The notes: generated by a model not told the origin, from the letters alone. A stretch of DNA of 64,000 nt from Croceimicrobium sp965228705 (GCF_965228705.1 NZ_OZ245832.1:1922001-1986000), one strand, 5' to 3'; shown: positions 8,508-22,320, numbered from the stretch's first letter. Numbers and translations: made by a program.

Positions 8508-9218
8508 CTATTTAAGACAGCGTACATAATGACCCGCAGCAGCATCAATCCGCGCTCCAGCCATTTGACCATGGAAATTTCCATGCCGCCCTTGATAGAG
8601 AGTCCAAAACCGTAAAACATCTGGATGATTTTCAAGTGGGCTGGCGGTCCACCAGGAAACCCGCTCCCCCCAGGCATTAAAATCCACCTCATTAAGGGCT
8701 TCCACATAGCCTGGTACTTCACCTACCGGTTGGGCATTAAAACCAAAAGTATCTTGCTGTGCGGTAAAGGTATAAGAGACCTGTTTCCATAAGCCGCTGC
8801 CATCGTGCACTGAGCCCTTAGATCGCAAGAAATAAGGGATGCTCTGATCCTTAAATAAACTATCGATATCTTTCTGCAAAGGAAGGCGCCAAGCTTCCGG
8901 AGCTAAACCGCGCTCGTCTAACAGGGCCCACACATTATAAAGGGCTCCGTATTGGGCATTGGCAGCTTCATCGAAATTAAAATAAAGTAGGGCTGGCTTT
9001 TTATTGCGATAGGCTTCAATCCAACATTCAGGATCTTGGCATACTTCGATTGCATCGCCATTGCGAAAGGTTTTTACATTGAGGTTGTGATCCATCCAAA
9101 TCTGATTCCCCACGCGCACTGCCCCTTCAGGCAGTACTTCCTCTTGTGCTGTAGTGCAGGATAATAAAATTAGGCTGAGGCTAAAAAGTGCTAAGCTTCC
9201 TTTGATTAGTTTATTCAT
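8508..9218 (-). CDS. FISUMP-domain lipoprotein (second of a tandem pair)
   Basis: This 236-residue lipoprotein has a signal peptide ending in a lipobox (LILLSC, Cys at about residue 21). It shares the FISUMP order of its neighbour: VRVGNQIWMDHNLNV, FRNGD, YFNFDEAANAQYGALYN, APEAWRLPLQKDI and the terminal GHYVRCLK. The role is unknown; such proteins are outer-membrane or surface anchored in other Bacteroidota. Its ATG overlaps the stop of the upstream small membrane-protein gene by four bases, so the cluster is read as one unit. Confidence 0.82.
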   Translation of the reverse strand: MNKLIKGSLALFSLSLILLSCTTAQEEVLPEGAVRVGNQIWMDHNLNVKTFRNGDAIEVCQDPECWIEAYRNKKPALLYFNFDEAANAQYGALYNVWALLDERGLAPEAWRLPLQKDIDSLFKDQSIPYFLRSKGSVHDGSGLWKQVSYTFTAQQDTFGFNAQPVGEVPGYVEALNEVDFNAWGERVSWWTASPLENHPDVLRFWTLYQGRHGNFHGQMAGARIDAAAGHYVRCLK

Positions 9219-9514
9219 TTGTCTTCGTCGATTATTTCCGCCTCTACTTCAATGGCCTGAGAATCTTCCATGGCTGCTTCTGCCTTGCGTAGTTTGGATT
9301 CTAAAAACCTGGGAACTACTACGATCATAGCTAAGCCCAGTAGATTAATAGGCACATAAAACCAAAGGGTATAAGGCACCCAGCTTACCGACCAAAAAGC
9401 CCAATACAAAGCAATGGCAATGGCCGTGCGAATGAAATACATCCGCAATTTCTTTTTCCGAAAAGCCGGATCCAGGATGCCTTGTTTCGAAATTTGATCT
9501 TGTATATCTGACAT
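9215..9514 (-). CDS. Small two-helix membrane protein
   Basis: The 99-residue protein has a charged N-terminus (SDIQDQISKQGILDPAFRKKKLRM), two hydrophobic helices (about residues 28-45 and 50-70) separated by a short WVPYTLW turn, and an acidic C-terminal tail (about 78-99). No family is recognised. It overlaps the downstream lipoprotein gene by four bases. Confidence 0.6.
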   Translation of the reverse strand: MSDIQDQISKQGILDPAFRKKKLRMYFIRTAIAIALYWAFWSVSWVPYTLWFYVPINLLGLAMIVVVPRFLESKLRKAEAAMEDSQAIEVEAEIIDEDK

Positions 9515-9560
9515 AGAAATTTCTTGGCTTTCGCCTTATATGGCTAAATAAAAGTCTTTA

Positions 9561-11141
9561 CTACTGAATGATGATTCGCTCCTGGTAAAGGTCCGCGTTT
9601 GATTTCTCTCTATAGATCAAAGTATATACCCCAGGAGTAAAATCGCTAAGATCAATTTGTTTTTCCAATGGTAAGGCATGCATCGCCCCAGCCGCATCAA
9701 TAATTTGAAGGGAAGTAATTTCTTCTACCGACTGTACTTGTAAAAACCCTTTTACGGGATTAGGATAAAAGCGAATGGACGGCGCATCGGCGAAAGCCAA
9801 AAGCGATAAGGCAGGACCTGAGATGATAGGAATTGTGATGGAATCGGAGTCTCCCAATTGGCGAAAGGCCATGGTTGCCTGGTAATTCTTCTGGGCCTGA
9901 AACTCGATCTCTAGTACTTGATAATCACCTGGGCTTAATAAAAAGGTTGTGGGTGTAGCAGCCGTAAAATTTAAGTCTGGATCACTTAAGGTCAAATTTT
10001 CCACCCCCATATCCTTATTGCCATCATTGTAGATCACAAAGCTATAGCTACGTTGCAAAGCTGGTCCCTGAGCCAAAAAGATAGTATCATCCGAATAGTA
10101 TTGCTCAAAACGATCTGCAGCCGATGCCGTTCCGTCCACATCACTAATTCGCTCTATGAACTGCGGATAATCCACAAAAGGATTACGGTTATTCTGCACA
10201 TTATAAATCGCAGTATTACGTGCCTGTTCTGCCGCGGATGGAGGAAATTGATCATGCCATTGTCTTAGGATGGTTTCTTGTCCGGAAAAATGGTTGGCAT
10301 AATCCTGATAGCGTATCACGAAATACATCATCGCCCTGGCCGCCGCTCCTTTATGCGCATCGCGGGGCTCGAACTTTCCACCTCCCGATTTGGATCCGCC
10401 TTGCGACCAAGAGGCAGTTCCCACCACCCCAAAGGGATCATTACCCCGTCGACTATTTGCGGTTACATCCGTGGGAAACAAATGATGGATGTCGCTACGC
10501 ATGGGCACATTGGAGTTAAAAAAGCCCTGCGGAAAGGTATGCTCACAATTGAAGCTGTTGGTATTGGCTCCACTCCGAGTATTGAAAGTTGCGGTACGAC
10601 CGGTATACACACATTCTACCTGTCCGCCCACATTATCAATGCTGCCATACATCAAATCGCGGGCTCCATTATAGCCTTGATCGCTATAGCCTTGTGCCAA
10701 ACGGCTATTTAAGGCATTCTTTAAGGCTTGCTGTTCCTTGTTTTGAGTAGTGCTATAGTAACTTTTAGAATAGGTTCCCTGTCCGCTTAAGCCTACTGCG
10801 GTATGACCAAAACCATTGGTACTTCTAAAGACCAGAACCTGCTCATGCTGAATATTATGTTCAGGTAAAAAGCTCACTGTTAGGCTAAATGTATCACTGG
10901 GCATCACGGTAAAAATGCTGTCACTTAAACTAAAGACCTTATTACCATAAATTTCAAAGCGATCTACCGCCTCTACACTTATGGGATAACTATTCGGATT
11001 ATAAAGTCTTAAGCTTTGGGTACTGGCTTGCAGCTCATCGGTGGCTGGAAAGTTTAAATCACCATCCAGGGAAATCAGGCTTTGCGCCGAGAGGCCTGTG
11101 GCCAATAAAATACTAATTGACAAAGTGTTAAGGACCTTCAT
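9561..11141 (-). CDS. Secreted endonuclease I family nuclease with type IX sorting domain
   Basis: The protein is predicted to cut DNA outside the cell. A signal peptide (MKVLNTLSISILLATGLSAQ) precedes an Ig-like domain (about residues 25-130) and an endonuclease I domain (about 140-330). The nuclease domain carries NGARDLMYGSID, the NCEHTFPQGFF metal/catalytic segment, DIHHLFPTDVTANSRRGNDPFG and later asparagine-rich motifs. The C-terminus (FYPNPVKGFLQV to YQERIIIQ) is a type A sorting domain, so export through the type IX system is likely. The ATG at 11141 is chosen because it starts the signal peptide and follows the upstream stop by one base; an ATG at 11165 would overlap that gene. Confidence 0.85.
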   Translation of the reverse strand: MKVLNTLSISILLATGLSAQSLISLDGDLNFPATDELQASTQSLRLYNPNSYPISVEAVDRFEIYGNKVFSLSDSIFTVMPSDTFSLTVSFLPEHNIQHEQVLVFRSTNGFGHTAVGLSGQGTYSKSYYSTTQNKEQQALKNALNSRLAQGYSDQGYNGARDLMYGSIDNVGGQVECVYTGRTATFNTRSGANTNSFNCEHTFPQGFFNSNVPMRSDIHHLFPTDVTANSRRGNDPFGVVGTASWSQGGSKSGGGKFEPRDAHKGAAARAMMYFVIRYQDYANHFSGQETILRQWHDQFPPSAAEQARNTAIYNVQNNRNPFVDYPQFIERISDVDGTASAADRFEQYYSDDTIFLAQGPALQRSYSFVIYNDGNKDMGVENLTLSDPDLNFTAATPTTFLLSPGDYQVLEIEFQAQKNYQATMAFRQLGDSDSITIPIISGPALSLLAFADAPSIRFYPNPVKGFLQVQSVEEITSLQIIDAAGAMHALPLEKQIDLSDFTPGVYTLIYREKSNADLYQERIIIQ

Positions 11142-11142
11142 C

Positions 11143-12423
11143 TTACTTATTATAGAGAATTTCATAGTCTTTTAAGAGCTTGGAACTTGAGGCCGCAAAT
11201 TGCAGATTATTATTGAGAAGCAAGCGCTGAACAAGGTTGCCATTTTGTAAATAGAAGGCCCCATTAGTTTTGGAGATTTGAAAATTATCGAAGGAACGAG
11301 GATCTATAAATTGCGCATTCCCACCACCCATACTTGAATAGCGATATAATCCTGATGCGGTACTGTAAACCAAGTCAGACGGAGCGATAGCTGCAGCATC
11401 ATAAAGGGTTTCATCGGTAAATGTTTCCAGATTGGTATAGGATTGATCTGATTTTCGATAGCGATTTAGTTCCCAAATACCCCCTCCAGGCTTGCGAATT
11501 AAAATTGCCAGTTCATCCTGATTTAATGCCGCCAAGCGTGGACTATTCCCCACCAATGGATAAGTGTATAATTGCCCTAATAAATTGGAGCTATAAACTT
11601 CCAATTGGGCGCTACTTCCATCACCAAATGCACTAAATACGGCTAATTGCTCATCGAACCAGGTCGCCGTGCGTGCATAGTATTGCTGTCCGCTTAGCCC
11701 AATAAAGCGACTGCCCTGTATTGTGCCCTCCCCTATTTTTTGGATATAGCCATTTCGCTGTAAGAGATAAAAATCATCATCGACTTTTAGCACATCAGTG
11801 AAAGATATTTGATTGGCGCCTAATGGGGCTGGCATAAAGCCAACTTCACTGAAGTCTCGGAGATGCCGTACTTCAATTCCATTATCTTGAAGAGAGATTA
11901 AATATATCAGCGAATCACGCGGTGAAATTTTAAGTCGATCAAATGACTGATTCAGGTTATACTCCCGAACTTTTAGTCCATTCACATCCAAAAACACCAA
12001 ACTTTGATCGTTCAAGAGCGCAAAACCCGTTTGCTCTGCCGGCAATTCTGTGTATCGAAAAGAATGGAAATTACTTAGGAATTGTCCTTCATTATAAGCC
12101 CTTAGCCTTAAGTCATAATTTCCGGAACTGAGATATCGATCCTTAAAAATCACTTCTGCTTCAAAAAAGTTTCCATCCCGGTATAAAGGCCGGAATTGGG
12201 AACTTAAAACCTTATCGCCCTCTAAAATATTGATGCGGTACTGCGTAATAGGCTCAGCTTCAAACTGAATAATCAGCGTATCACCAAAGGCTATATTAGA
12301 AGGTAGAGAATTTAGAATTTTTAGTTCCGGATATGCAGGTTCTTCCTCGCTGCATCCCAGAGCCAGCAAGAGAATGGAAAGGATTCCAAAAGAAGTCGTG
12401 AAAAATGAAAATAAGCGTTTCAC
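11143..12423 (-). CDS. Hypothetical lipoprotein, probable beta-propeller
   Basis: The GTG at 12423 gives a lipoprotein signal sequence (KRLFSFFTTSFGILSILLLALGC) with the lipidated Cys at about residue 24. A longer reading from a TTG at 12474 would leave two bases between it and dnaB. The first ~110 residues after the Cys look like an Ig-type domain; the rest is rich in repeated hydrophobic/aspartate strands (for example VFLDVNGLKVREYNL, IYLISLQDNGIEVRHL, YLLQRNGYIQKIG), suggesting a seven-bladed propeller. The function is unknown. It is followed with a one-base gap by the secreted nuclease and probably shares its transcript. Confidence 0.65.
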   Translation of the reverse strand: MKRLFSFFTTSFGILSILLLALGCSEEEPAYPELKILNSLPSNIAFGDTLIIQFEAEPITQYRINILEGDKVLSSQFRPLYRDGNFFEAEVIFKDRYLSSGNYDLRLRAYNEGQFLSNFHSFRYTELPAEQTGFALLNDQSLVFLDVNGLKVREYNLNQSFDRLKISPRDSLIYLISLQDNGIEVRHLRDFSEVGFMPAPLGANQISFTDVLKVDDDFYLLQRNGYIQKIGEGTIQGSRFIGLSGQQYYARTATWFDEQLAVFSAFGDGSSAQLEVYSSNLLGQLYTYPLVGNSPRLAALNQDELAILIRKPGGGIWELNRYRKSDQSYTNLETFTDETLYDAAAIAPSDLVYSTASGLYRYSSMGGGNAQFIDPRSFDNFQISKTNGAFYLQNGNLVQRLLLNNNLQFAASSSKLLKDYEILYNK

Positions 12424-12476
12424 AATTGGTATTTTTGGAGGCTCAGCATTAATGTACAGAAGCTCTCTATTCAAGT

Positions 12477-14006
12477 ATGGACGCGAACAAAAATCCGCAA
12501 AATTCTTTTAGGCCTCAAGCTAAACAATCAGTGGTAGCCCTCGATCAAGGTCGAATTCCTCCACAGGTAGTAAGTTTTGAAGAAGCGGTTTTAGGTGCAG
12601 TCCTTATCGATAACAGTGCTATTAACGCTGTGATCGATATCTTAAGTCCTGAAAGTTTCTACAAAGCGCAACATGGCCTCATCTTTAAAACGGTAAAAGA
12701 GCTCTTTGGGCGAAGTGAACCGGTAGATATTTTAACCGTTGCCAATGAATTACGCATTAATGGTGAGCTGGAAGCCGCTGGTGGCGAGCATTATCTGATT
12801 GAGCTTAGCAATAAAGTTTCCTCTTCGGCCCACTCCGAATATCATGCCCGGGTAATTGTGCAAAAGCACATTCAGCGGGAGATGATTAAAGTAGCTAGCA
12901 ATATCATCGATAAGAGTTTTGATGAAACTACTGATGTATTTGACTTGCTGGACGAGGCAGAACAGGATCTTTTTGAAGTTGCGCATAGCAATATTGTAAA
13001 GAACTACGAGAGTGCCCGGGATCTGGTAAAAGAAGCCATTAACCGCATTGAAGAGATTTCGAAGAAAGAAGGTTTAAGTGGTGTTCCCAGTGGTTTTACG
13101 GAGGTAGATCGGATTACCGCCGGTTGGCAGCCCTCGGATTTAATTATCCTTGCTGCACGTCCTGGTATGGGTAAAACCGCCTTCGTATTGAGTATGGCGC
13201 GTAATATGGTAATCGACCATAAAACACCGGTGGCAGTATTCTCACTGGAGATGGCGGCAGTACAGTTGATTACGCGTTTGATCTCCAGCGAAACCGGCTT
13301 AAGCTCTGAGAAATTACGAAAAGGAACCCTTAATGATGCGGAGTGGCAGCAATTGCTCACCAAAGTACGTGCCTTGGAAAATGCTCCGCTCTTTATTGAT
13401 GATACGCCGGCAATTTCGGTATTCGACCTACGCGCTAAATGCCGACGTTTGGTTGCCCAACATGGTGTTGGAATGGTCGTGATTGATTACCTGCAGCTGA
13501 TGACCGTAGGTGGCCAAAAGAGCTCTGGTGGTAACCGGGAACAAGAAATCTCAACCATCTCACGTTCCTTGAAGAGTATCGCCAAGGAACTGAATATTCC
13601 GGTAATTGCACTATCGCAGCTTAGTCGGGCGGTAGAGTCCCGAGCCGGTGATAAGCGACCCCAGCTTTCTGACTTACGGGAATCTGGAGCGATCGAACAG
13701 GATGCGGATATCGTATGTTTTATCTACCGTCCTGAATATTATGATATAGAAACCTTCCGCGACGGTGATCCGGCCGAGGGCAAAGCCGAACTGATTATCG
13801 CTAAACACCGTAATGGTAGTTTATCCGACGTTCGTCTGCGCTTTGAAGGCGCCATGGCCAAGTTCTCGGATTTGGAAGACATGGACAATGGTCCGCTGGT
13901 ACTGGAATCCAAACTGAATAATGACCAGTTCCTGGGCGGCGACCACTCCATGGATGGCGGTGGCGGTTTTAGTAATGACCCTAATGATGATGACATTCCT
14001 TTCTAG
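12477..14006 (+). CDS. dnaB: Replicative DNA helicase DnaB
   Basis: DnaB is the hexameric 5'-3' helicase that unwinds DNA at the replication fork. The 509-residue protein has the N-terminal primase-interacting domain (about 30-135, beginning PPQVVSFEEAVLGAVLID), a linker, and the RecA-like motor with Walker A ARPGMGKTAF (about 227-236), Walker B VVIDYLQLM (about 335-343), a downstream SQLSRAVESR segment and an arginine-finger region. The C-terminal tail is Gly/Asp rich. No intein is present. The promoter is presumably in the short gap to the divergent lipoprotein gene. Confidence 0.97.
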   Translation: MDANKNPQNSFRPQAKQSVVALDQGRIPPQVVSFEEAVLGAVLIDNSAINAVIDILSPESFYKAQHGLIFKTVKELFGRSEPVDILTVANELRINGELEAAGGEHYLIELSNKVSSSAHSEYHARVIVQKHIQREMIKVASNIIDKSFDETTDVFDLLDEAEQDLFEVAHSNIVKNYESARDLVKEAINRIEEISKKEGLSGVPSGFTEVDRITAGWQPSDLIILAARPGMGKTAFVLSMARNMVIDHKTPVAVFSLEMAAVQLITRLISSETGLSSEKLRKGTLNDAEWQQLLTKVRALENAPLFIDDTPAISVFDLRAKCRRLVAQHGVGMVVIDYLQLMTVGGQKSSGGNREQEISTISRSLKSIAKELNIPVIALSQLSRAVESRAGDKRPQLSDLRESGAIEQDADIVCFIYRPEYYDIETFRDGDPAEGKAELIIAKHRNGSLSDVRLRFEGAMAKFSDLEDMDNGPLVLESKLNNDQFLGGDHSMDGGGGFSNDPNDDDIPF

Positions 14007-15258
14007 GAAAATCGCGCTTCTCTTTTTATTGTTATTGGCCCTGCAGGCCCAGGCTATTCAATTGCTCATTCCTATGGATGAGGAAGGCCAAAAGGAACAT
14101 CTCAAAGCTTATGGTATTGCCTATTATGCTTTGGAACGCGGCGTTGAAATCGAATGGCTTCTCAATTATCGTGGGGGCAGTTTTTTAATTCCATTTGATG
14201 AAAAGCTCAAGCTGGAATGCCGCATTCGCAATGTATCCTATGAAGTTATTGATGATGCCACAGCCAGCAGTATTCGCGAGGCTATTAGCAGTCCAGCTGT
14301 AAATCAATCCATCGTAAAATTAGAAACGGCGCCTAAAATTGCGGTATACTCTCCAAAGAGCAAACAGCCTTGGGATGATGCTGTAACGCTGGTTCTTACC
14401 TATGCTGAGATTCCTTACGATGTAGTTTACGACCGAGAGGTAATTAATGACCTCCTACCTAAATACGATTGGCTACACTTGCACCACGAAGATTTCACCG
14501 GACAATATGGACGTTTCTATGCCGCATTCCGCACCGCTCCTTGGTATATTGAACAAAAACGAGAACAAGAAGCCCTGGCCGCCGAATTAGGTTTTGCCAA
14601 GGTAAGTGAATTGAAAAGTGCGGTGGCCGAAAAGATTCGAGAGTATACTATTGGCGGAGGCTTTCTCTTTGCCATGTGTTCTGCTACCGACAGCTATGAA
14701 ATTTCCCTTGCCGCTCTAAATGTAGATATCTGTGAACCCATGTTTGATGGTGATGCTGCAGAGCCTAACTATCAAAACAAACTGAATTTCGACCGCTGCA
14801 ATGCTTTTGAGAATTTTCAATTGGTGCAGAATCCCAATGTTTATGAGTTCAGCAATATTGATGTAACCAATGGACGGAAGATTGCAGAAGAAAGAGATTA
14901 CTTCAGCCTCTTTGAGTTTTCGGCCAAATGGGATATTGTACCTACCATGCTAACCCAAAACCACGTGCAAATGGTAAAGGGCTTTATGGGACAAACAACT
15001 GCTTTCCGAAAGGATTTAATTAAGAGTGATGTCCTGATTCTTGGTGAATTTAAAGCCGCTGGTGAAGCACGCTATATTCATGGTGAGCTTGGTATGGGCA
15101 CCTGGACTTATTATGGCGGGCATGATCCTGAAGATTATCAACATCGAGTGGGAGATCCGAAAACAGAATTGGAACTCTATCCTACTTCACCCGGTTATCG
15201 CCTAATTCTGAATAATATTCTTTTTCCTGCCGCGAAGAAAAAGAATCAGAAAACCTAG
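13990..15258 (+). CDS. Secreted protein of the family often labelled 'asparagine synthetase B' in flavobacteria; function unknown
   Basis: From ATG 13990 (two further ATGs at 13984 and 13987 are possible) the product is 422 residues with a signal peptide ending near ALQAQA. Conserved-looking segments are LIPMDEEGQKEHLKAYG, WLLNYRGGSF, WLHLHHEDFTGQYG and GGGFLFAMCSATDSYE. I recall close homologues being annotated asparagine synthetase B, but no N-terminal Cys2 amidotransferase nucleophile or ATP-pyrophosphatase loop is visible, and a signal peptide argues against a cytosolic synthetase. Cys230 in FAMCSATD sits in a setting reminiscent of a nucleophile elbow in class I amidotransferase-like folds; this is inference. 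It overlaps dnaB by 17 bases and converges with the porin gene. Confidence 0.7.
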   Translation: MTFLSRKIALLFLLLLALQAQAIQLLIPMDEEGQKEHLKAYGIAYYALERGVEIEWLLNYRGGSFLIPFDEKLKLECRIRNVSYEVIDDATASSIREAISSPAVNQSIVKLETAPKIAVYSPKSKQPWDDAVTLVLTYAEIPYDVVYDREVINDLLPKYDWLHLHHEDFTGQYGRFYAAFRTAPWYIEQKREQEALAAELGFAKVSELKSAVAEKIREYTIGGGFLFAMCSATDSYEISLAALNVDICEPMFDGDAAEPNYQNKLNFDRCNAFENFQLVQNPNVYEFSNIDVTNGRKIAEERDYFSLFEFSAKWDIVPTMLTQNHVQMVKGFMGQTTAFRKDLIKSDVLILGEFKAAGEARYIHGELGMGTWTYYGGHDPEDYQHRVGDPKTELELYPTSPGYRLILNNILFPAAKKKNQKT

Positions 15259-17147
15259 TTAAAGAAACGCCAGTTTACACCTACTCGGAATACCCTGTCA
15301 TTTAAAGGATAATGAGGAGCGGCCCAATAATTATAGGCCACCATTCCCTGAGTAAGGTTTTGCATTTTAAGGAAGATCACGGCTTTGGCCACTTTAAACT
15401 GTGCAAAGGCATCTACCATAAAATAATCTCCTACAGGATATTCATTTGCTATATAAAGCTGGCCAGTAGCCGTTGAATAAGATGGACTTTGGAAGGCACT
15501 GAAATAAGTGGCTTCGGCACCTACTAATACCTTTAAGGCACGCTTAAACATAGGGAACTCGAAATACAAAGCATGTCGGTTCACCCATTCCGGAAGGGGC
15601 ATATAACGATCGGCATTATTTAATGCAATCTGATAGGTCACCTGATTATCTAAATGCAGCAAATTCCAGAGATAAAAGTCTTGTTTCAGATCAATACTCT
15701 GATAAGCCACTAAATCCGGAGCCACAAGCGGTTTAAGATCTGTTCCGAAATACACATAGTCTGAAGCCCCAAAAGTGCGAAAGCGTAGAAAGTTGGACCT
15801 TCCCCATTGCAAACCAAATTGCAGCTCATTGCTTAGAACCGGCCCGAAATCTTGATTCCAGATTACATTATTACTGATGTAGACTTGCTGGAAAAAGTCT
15901 GGCGCCTTATTCTGAATACTGTAGCCTGCAAAGGCACCTAAGCTCTTAAAGAAAGTTCCCTGCAGTCGGGCTTTCAATTCAAAGTTATTGGCGAAGGGGC
16001 CAGTCAGGATGTATTTTCCTTCAGACTGTAAATCGAAATACTGCTTATAGTTTCCTTGTAATTGAGCATTCACCCCAAAATGCTGGGCTCCGGTTTCGAA
16101 ATAGGCATTGCTGTACTCCAGGTATTGATGAAAAGCTCCCGCCTTTAAATTAAAGCGGCTACTATCTCCTATTATGGTTTGTAGATATGCTTCATTGTAT
16201 AATGATGCGTAGCGCAGACTATCTGTATATACCCCATCTTGATCAAAATAATACTGATCATATACATCATTGGATCTACCATAATAAGCAAATGCCCGAC
16301 GGTTAAAGCGTGCATTATGCCCTAAAATGATACTGCGTTGTTTTTCTGGCTCCGGACTTTTGACTTGCAAGGAATCTGGTAAGGTATCCACCGGAGCCTT
16401 TACCTTCTTCTTAAATAGCTTCCAGAAGTCGATCTGATGATCGATGAAGTAATCACGATTGTACACGGCTCTTTGGTCCTGATCAAAGCGGGTGATTAAT
16501 AGTGTTCTTGAAGATTCGAGATTATCGGTAAAAACAGAATCATGTATGATTCCACCATTCTCTTGGAGTTCCAACTTCTCGCTTGCGAAATAGGCCCATA
16601 GCTGGTACGCTCCTTTAGGGCTTTGGTAATGACTGTTAATTAAGAAGCTGGATTGCTTATTCTGATCATTGATATAGAAGCTCAGGCTATTTAAGCGACG
16701 GTATTGCACCGAGAAGTTCCAATTCTTGGTGATATTCTGACTATGATAGATTCTGAACAATTGACCGCGCTCATAACCATTTACGTAACGCGCACCGGTT
16801 AATGGAGAACGTACTTGGTAGTAGGCTACTCTTTCGGGATTCACAAAATAATCTTGAAAGGGTCCAAAGCTTTGAAAGTCTTCCAATGGCCTCAAACCTT
16901 GAAGGATCAAATTATTGCGTGGACCTCCGAGGTTCATCAAGACTAATTTGCCATAATCATCCGAAAGGGCATTATTAAGTTGATGGTACCAATTTAGAGA
17001 GCTTAGGCTGGTATCAATGAAATAGAAACCTTGTTGTTGCCAATAGAAATACTGATGGCTAAACTGGGGTTTAAGAGCATCAGGACTGGTTTTTTGAGCG
17101 GCCAGACCGAGACTGAGTAAAAGTAGAAAGATGGTATTTCGCATCAT
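15255..17147 (-). CDS. Putative outer-membrane porin (Porin_10-like beta-barrel)
   Basis: The 630-residue protein begins with a signal peptide (MMRNTIFLLLLSLGLAAQ) and is followed by alternating aromatic strands typical of outer-membrane barrels, ending with a terminal phenylalanine strand (VGVNWRFFN). The pattern and the neighbouring 'asparagine synthetase B' gene match the Bacteroidota putative-porin family. There is no plug domain or TonB box, so it is not a TonB-dependent receptor. ATG 17147 is preferred to a 13-residue upstream extension that precedes the signal peptide. The two convergent genes share the CTAG at 15255-15258 as overlapping stops. Confidence 0.78.
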   Translation of the reverse strand: MMRNTIFLLLLSLGLAAQKTSPDALKPQFSHQYFYWQQQGFYFIDTSLSSLNWYHQLNNALSDDYGKLVLMNLGGPRNNLILQGLRPLEDFQSFGPFQDYFVNPERVAYYQVRSPLTGARYVNGYERGQLFRIYHSQNITKNWNFSVQYRRLNSLSFYINDQNKQSSFLINSHYQSPKGAYQLWAYFASEKLELQENGGIIHDSVFTDNLESSRTLLITRFDQDQRAVYNRDYFIDHQIDFWKLFKKKVKAPVDTLPDSLQVKSPEPEKQRSIILGHNARFNRRAFAYYGRSNDVYDQYYFDQDGVYTDSLRYASLYNEAYLQTIIGDSSRFNLKAGAFHQYLEYSNAYFETGAQHFGVNAQLQGNYKQYFDLQSEGKYILTGPFANNFELKARLQGTFFKSLGAFAGYSIQNKAPDFFQQVYISNNVIWNQDFGPVLSNELQFGLQWGRSNFLRFRTFGASDYVYFGTDLKPLVAPDLVAYQSIDLKQDFYLWNLLHLDNQVTYQIALNNADRYMPLPEWVNRHALYFEFPMFKRALKVLVGAEATYFSAFQSPSYSTATGQLYIANEYPVGDYFMVDAFAQFKVAKAVIFLKMQNLTQGMVAYNYWAAPHYPLNDRVFRVGVNWRFFN

Positions 17148-17237
17148 GCCGCGAAGGTAGCTAATTGGTGAACTCGCACAGCACAATAAAATTGCAAGGA
17201 GGGTGCCAAATATGGGGCATAGAGGAGAAAAATGGCA

Positions 17238-17268
17238 AAAAAAAAGCCTCTACGCTAAACGTAGAGGC
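17238..17268 (-). terminator. Rho-independent terminator of rRNA operon copy 1
   Basis: On the minus strand GCCTCTACG-TTTAG-CGTAGAGGC forms a nine-pair stem followed by nine T residues, 12 bases past the 5S 3' end. Copy 2 has the same hairpin. Confidence 0.92.
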
Positions 17269-17280
17269 TCGTTGAAAGAT

Positions 17281-17389
17281 TGGCGACGACATACTCTCCC
17301 AGGTGTTACCCTAGTACCATCTGCGCAAGTGGGCTTAACTGCTCTGTTCGGGATGGGAAGAGGTGATCCCCACTGCCATAGTCACCATA
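17281..17389 (-). rRNA. rrf: 5S ribosomal RNA, operon copy 1
   Basis: The minus strand carries TGGTGACTATGGC at the 5' end, the CCCGAACAGAG loop and a 3' end GTCGTCGCCA that pairs with the 5' end. Ends are estimated from the terminal stem. It lies about 55 bases downstream of the 23S gene and is identical in copy 2. Confidence 0.95.
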
Positions 17390-17444
17390 AATCGTTAATA
17401 AGATCGACACACTGAGAGTAATGAATACATGGGATCTGCATTTA

Positions 17445-20310
<2,866 letters not shown>

Positions 20311-20463
20311 AAATGTCTATTACGTAGTAATCTATCAAATAGATTACCCTCGATCTCATGTATTCACTCTCAATATGTCAAAGAACTTCTCCGGTAAACC
20401 GGAATGCTAAACCTGAGCCAACACAAACCGTAGTTTGCATCTAACTAATTGGATTAGCGCTTG

Positions 20464-20520
20464 TGATTTTGAACGGAATTGAACCGCCGACCTATAAGGC
20501 CTCCCCCAGTGAGAAAAATC
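20464..20520 (-). other. tRNA-like relic in spacer of rRNA operon copy 1
   Basis: On the minus strand a GATTTT/AAAATC stem encloses a 57-base element. It contains GGTTCAATTCC, a classic T-arm sequence, with a five-pair stem (two G-T pairs) around a seven-base loop. There is no D arm or recognisable anticodon arm, so it is not a working tRNA. A counterpart lies at the same place in copy 2. Confidence 0.4.
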
Positions 20521-20556
20521 TAAGTAAAGAACGGCTTCTCGGTAAACCGAGAATAG

Positions 20557-20630
20557 TGGAGAATATCGGAGTCGAACCGATGACCTCCTGCGTGCAAAGC
20601 AGGCGCTCTAGCCAGCTGAGCTAATCCCCC
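20557..20630 (-). tRNA. tRNA-Ala (TGC), rRNA operon copy 1 only
   Basis: The 74-base minus-strand sequence starts GGGGGATTAGCTCAG, has anticodon loop TTTGCAC with anticodon TGC, and T arm ATCGGTTCGACTCCGAT. The acceptor stem pairs GGGGGAT with ATTCTCC with two G-T pairs. No CCA is encoded. It lies between tRNA-Ile and 23S and is absent from copy 2. Confidence 0.95.
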
Positions 20631-20640
20631 GTTTCAGTGG

Positions 20641-20714
20641 TAGTCCCGCGCAGACTTGAACTGCGGACCTCTACATTATCAGTGTAGCGCTCTAACCAGC
20701 TGAGCTACGGGACT
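20641..20714 (-). tRNA. tRNA-Ile (GAT), rRNA operon copy 1
   Basis: The 74-base minus-strand sequence starts AGTCCCGTAGCTCAG, has anticodon GAT in CTGATAA, and ends CGGGACTA followed directly by CCA (20638-20640). It lies in the 16S-23S spacer and is identical to the copy in operon 2. Confidence 0.96.
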
Positions 20715-20802
20715 GAAGGTGGATCTCTGAACGGAACTCCAGATTATATAATAAGGAAAAAGCGGTAAAATGAAACTCATATCTATGAGCTATCTAACTC
20801 TA

Positions 20803-22320
<1,518 letters not shown>

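Noticed and set aside
9900..10712. Overlapping plus-strand frames opposite the secreted nuclease
   Set aside because: The minus-strand frame has a signal peptide, nuclease motifs and a sorting domain. The plus-strand frames have no motif or leader and are shadows.
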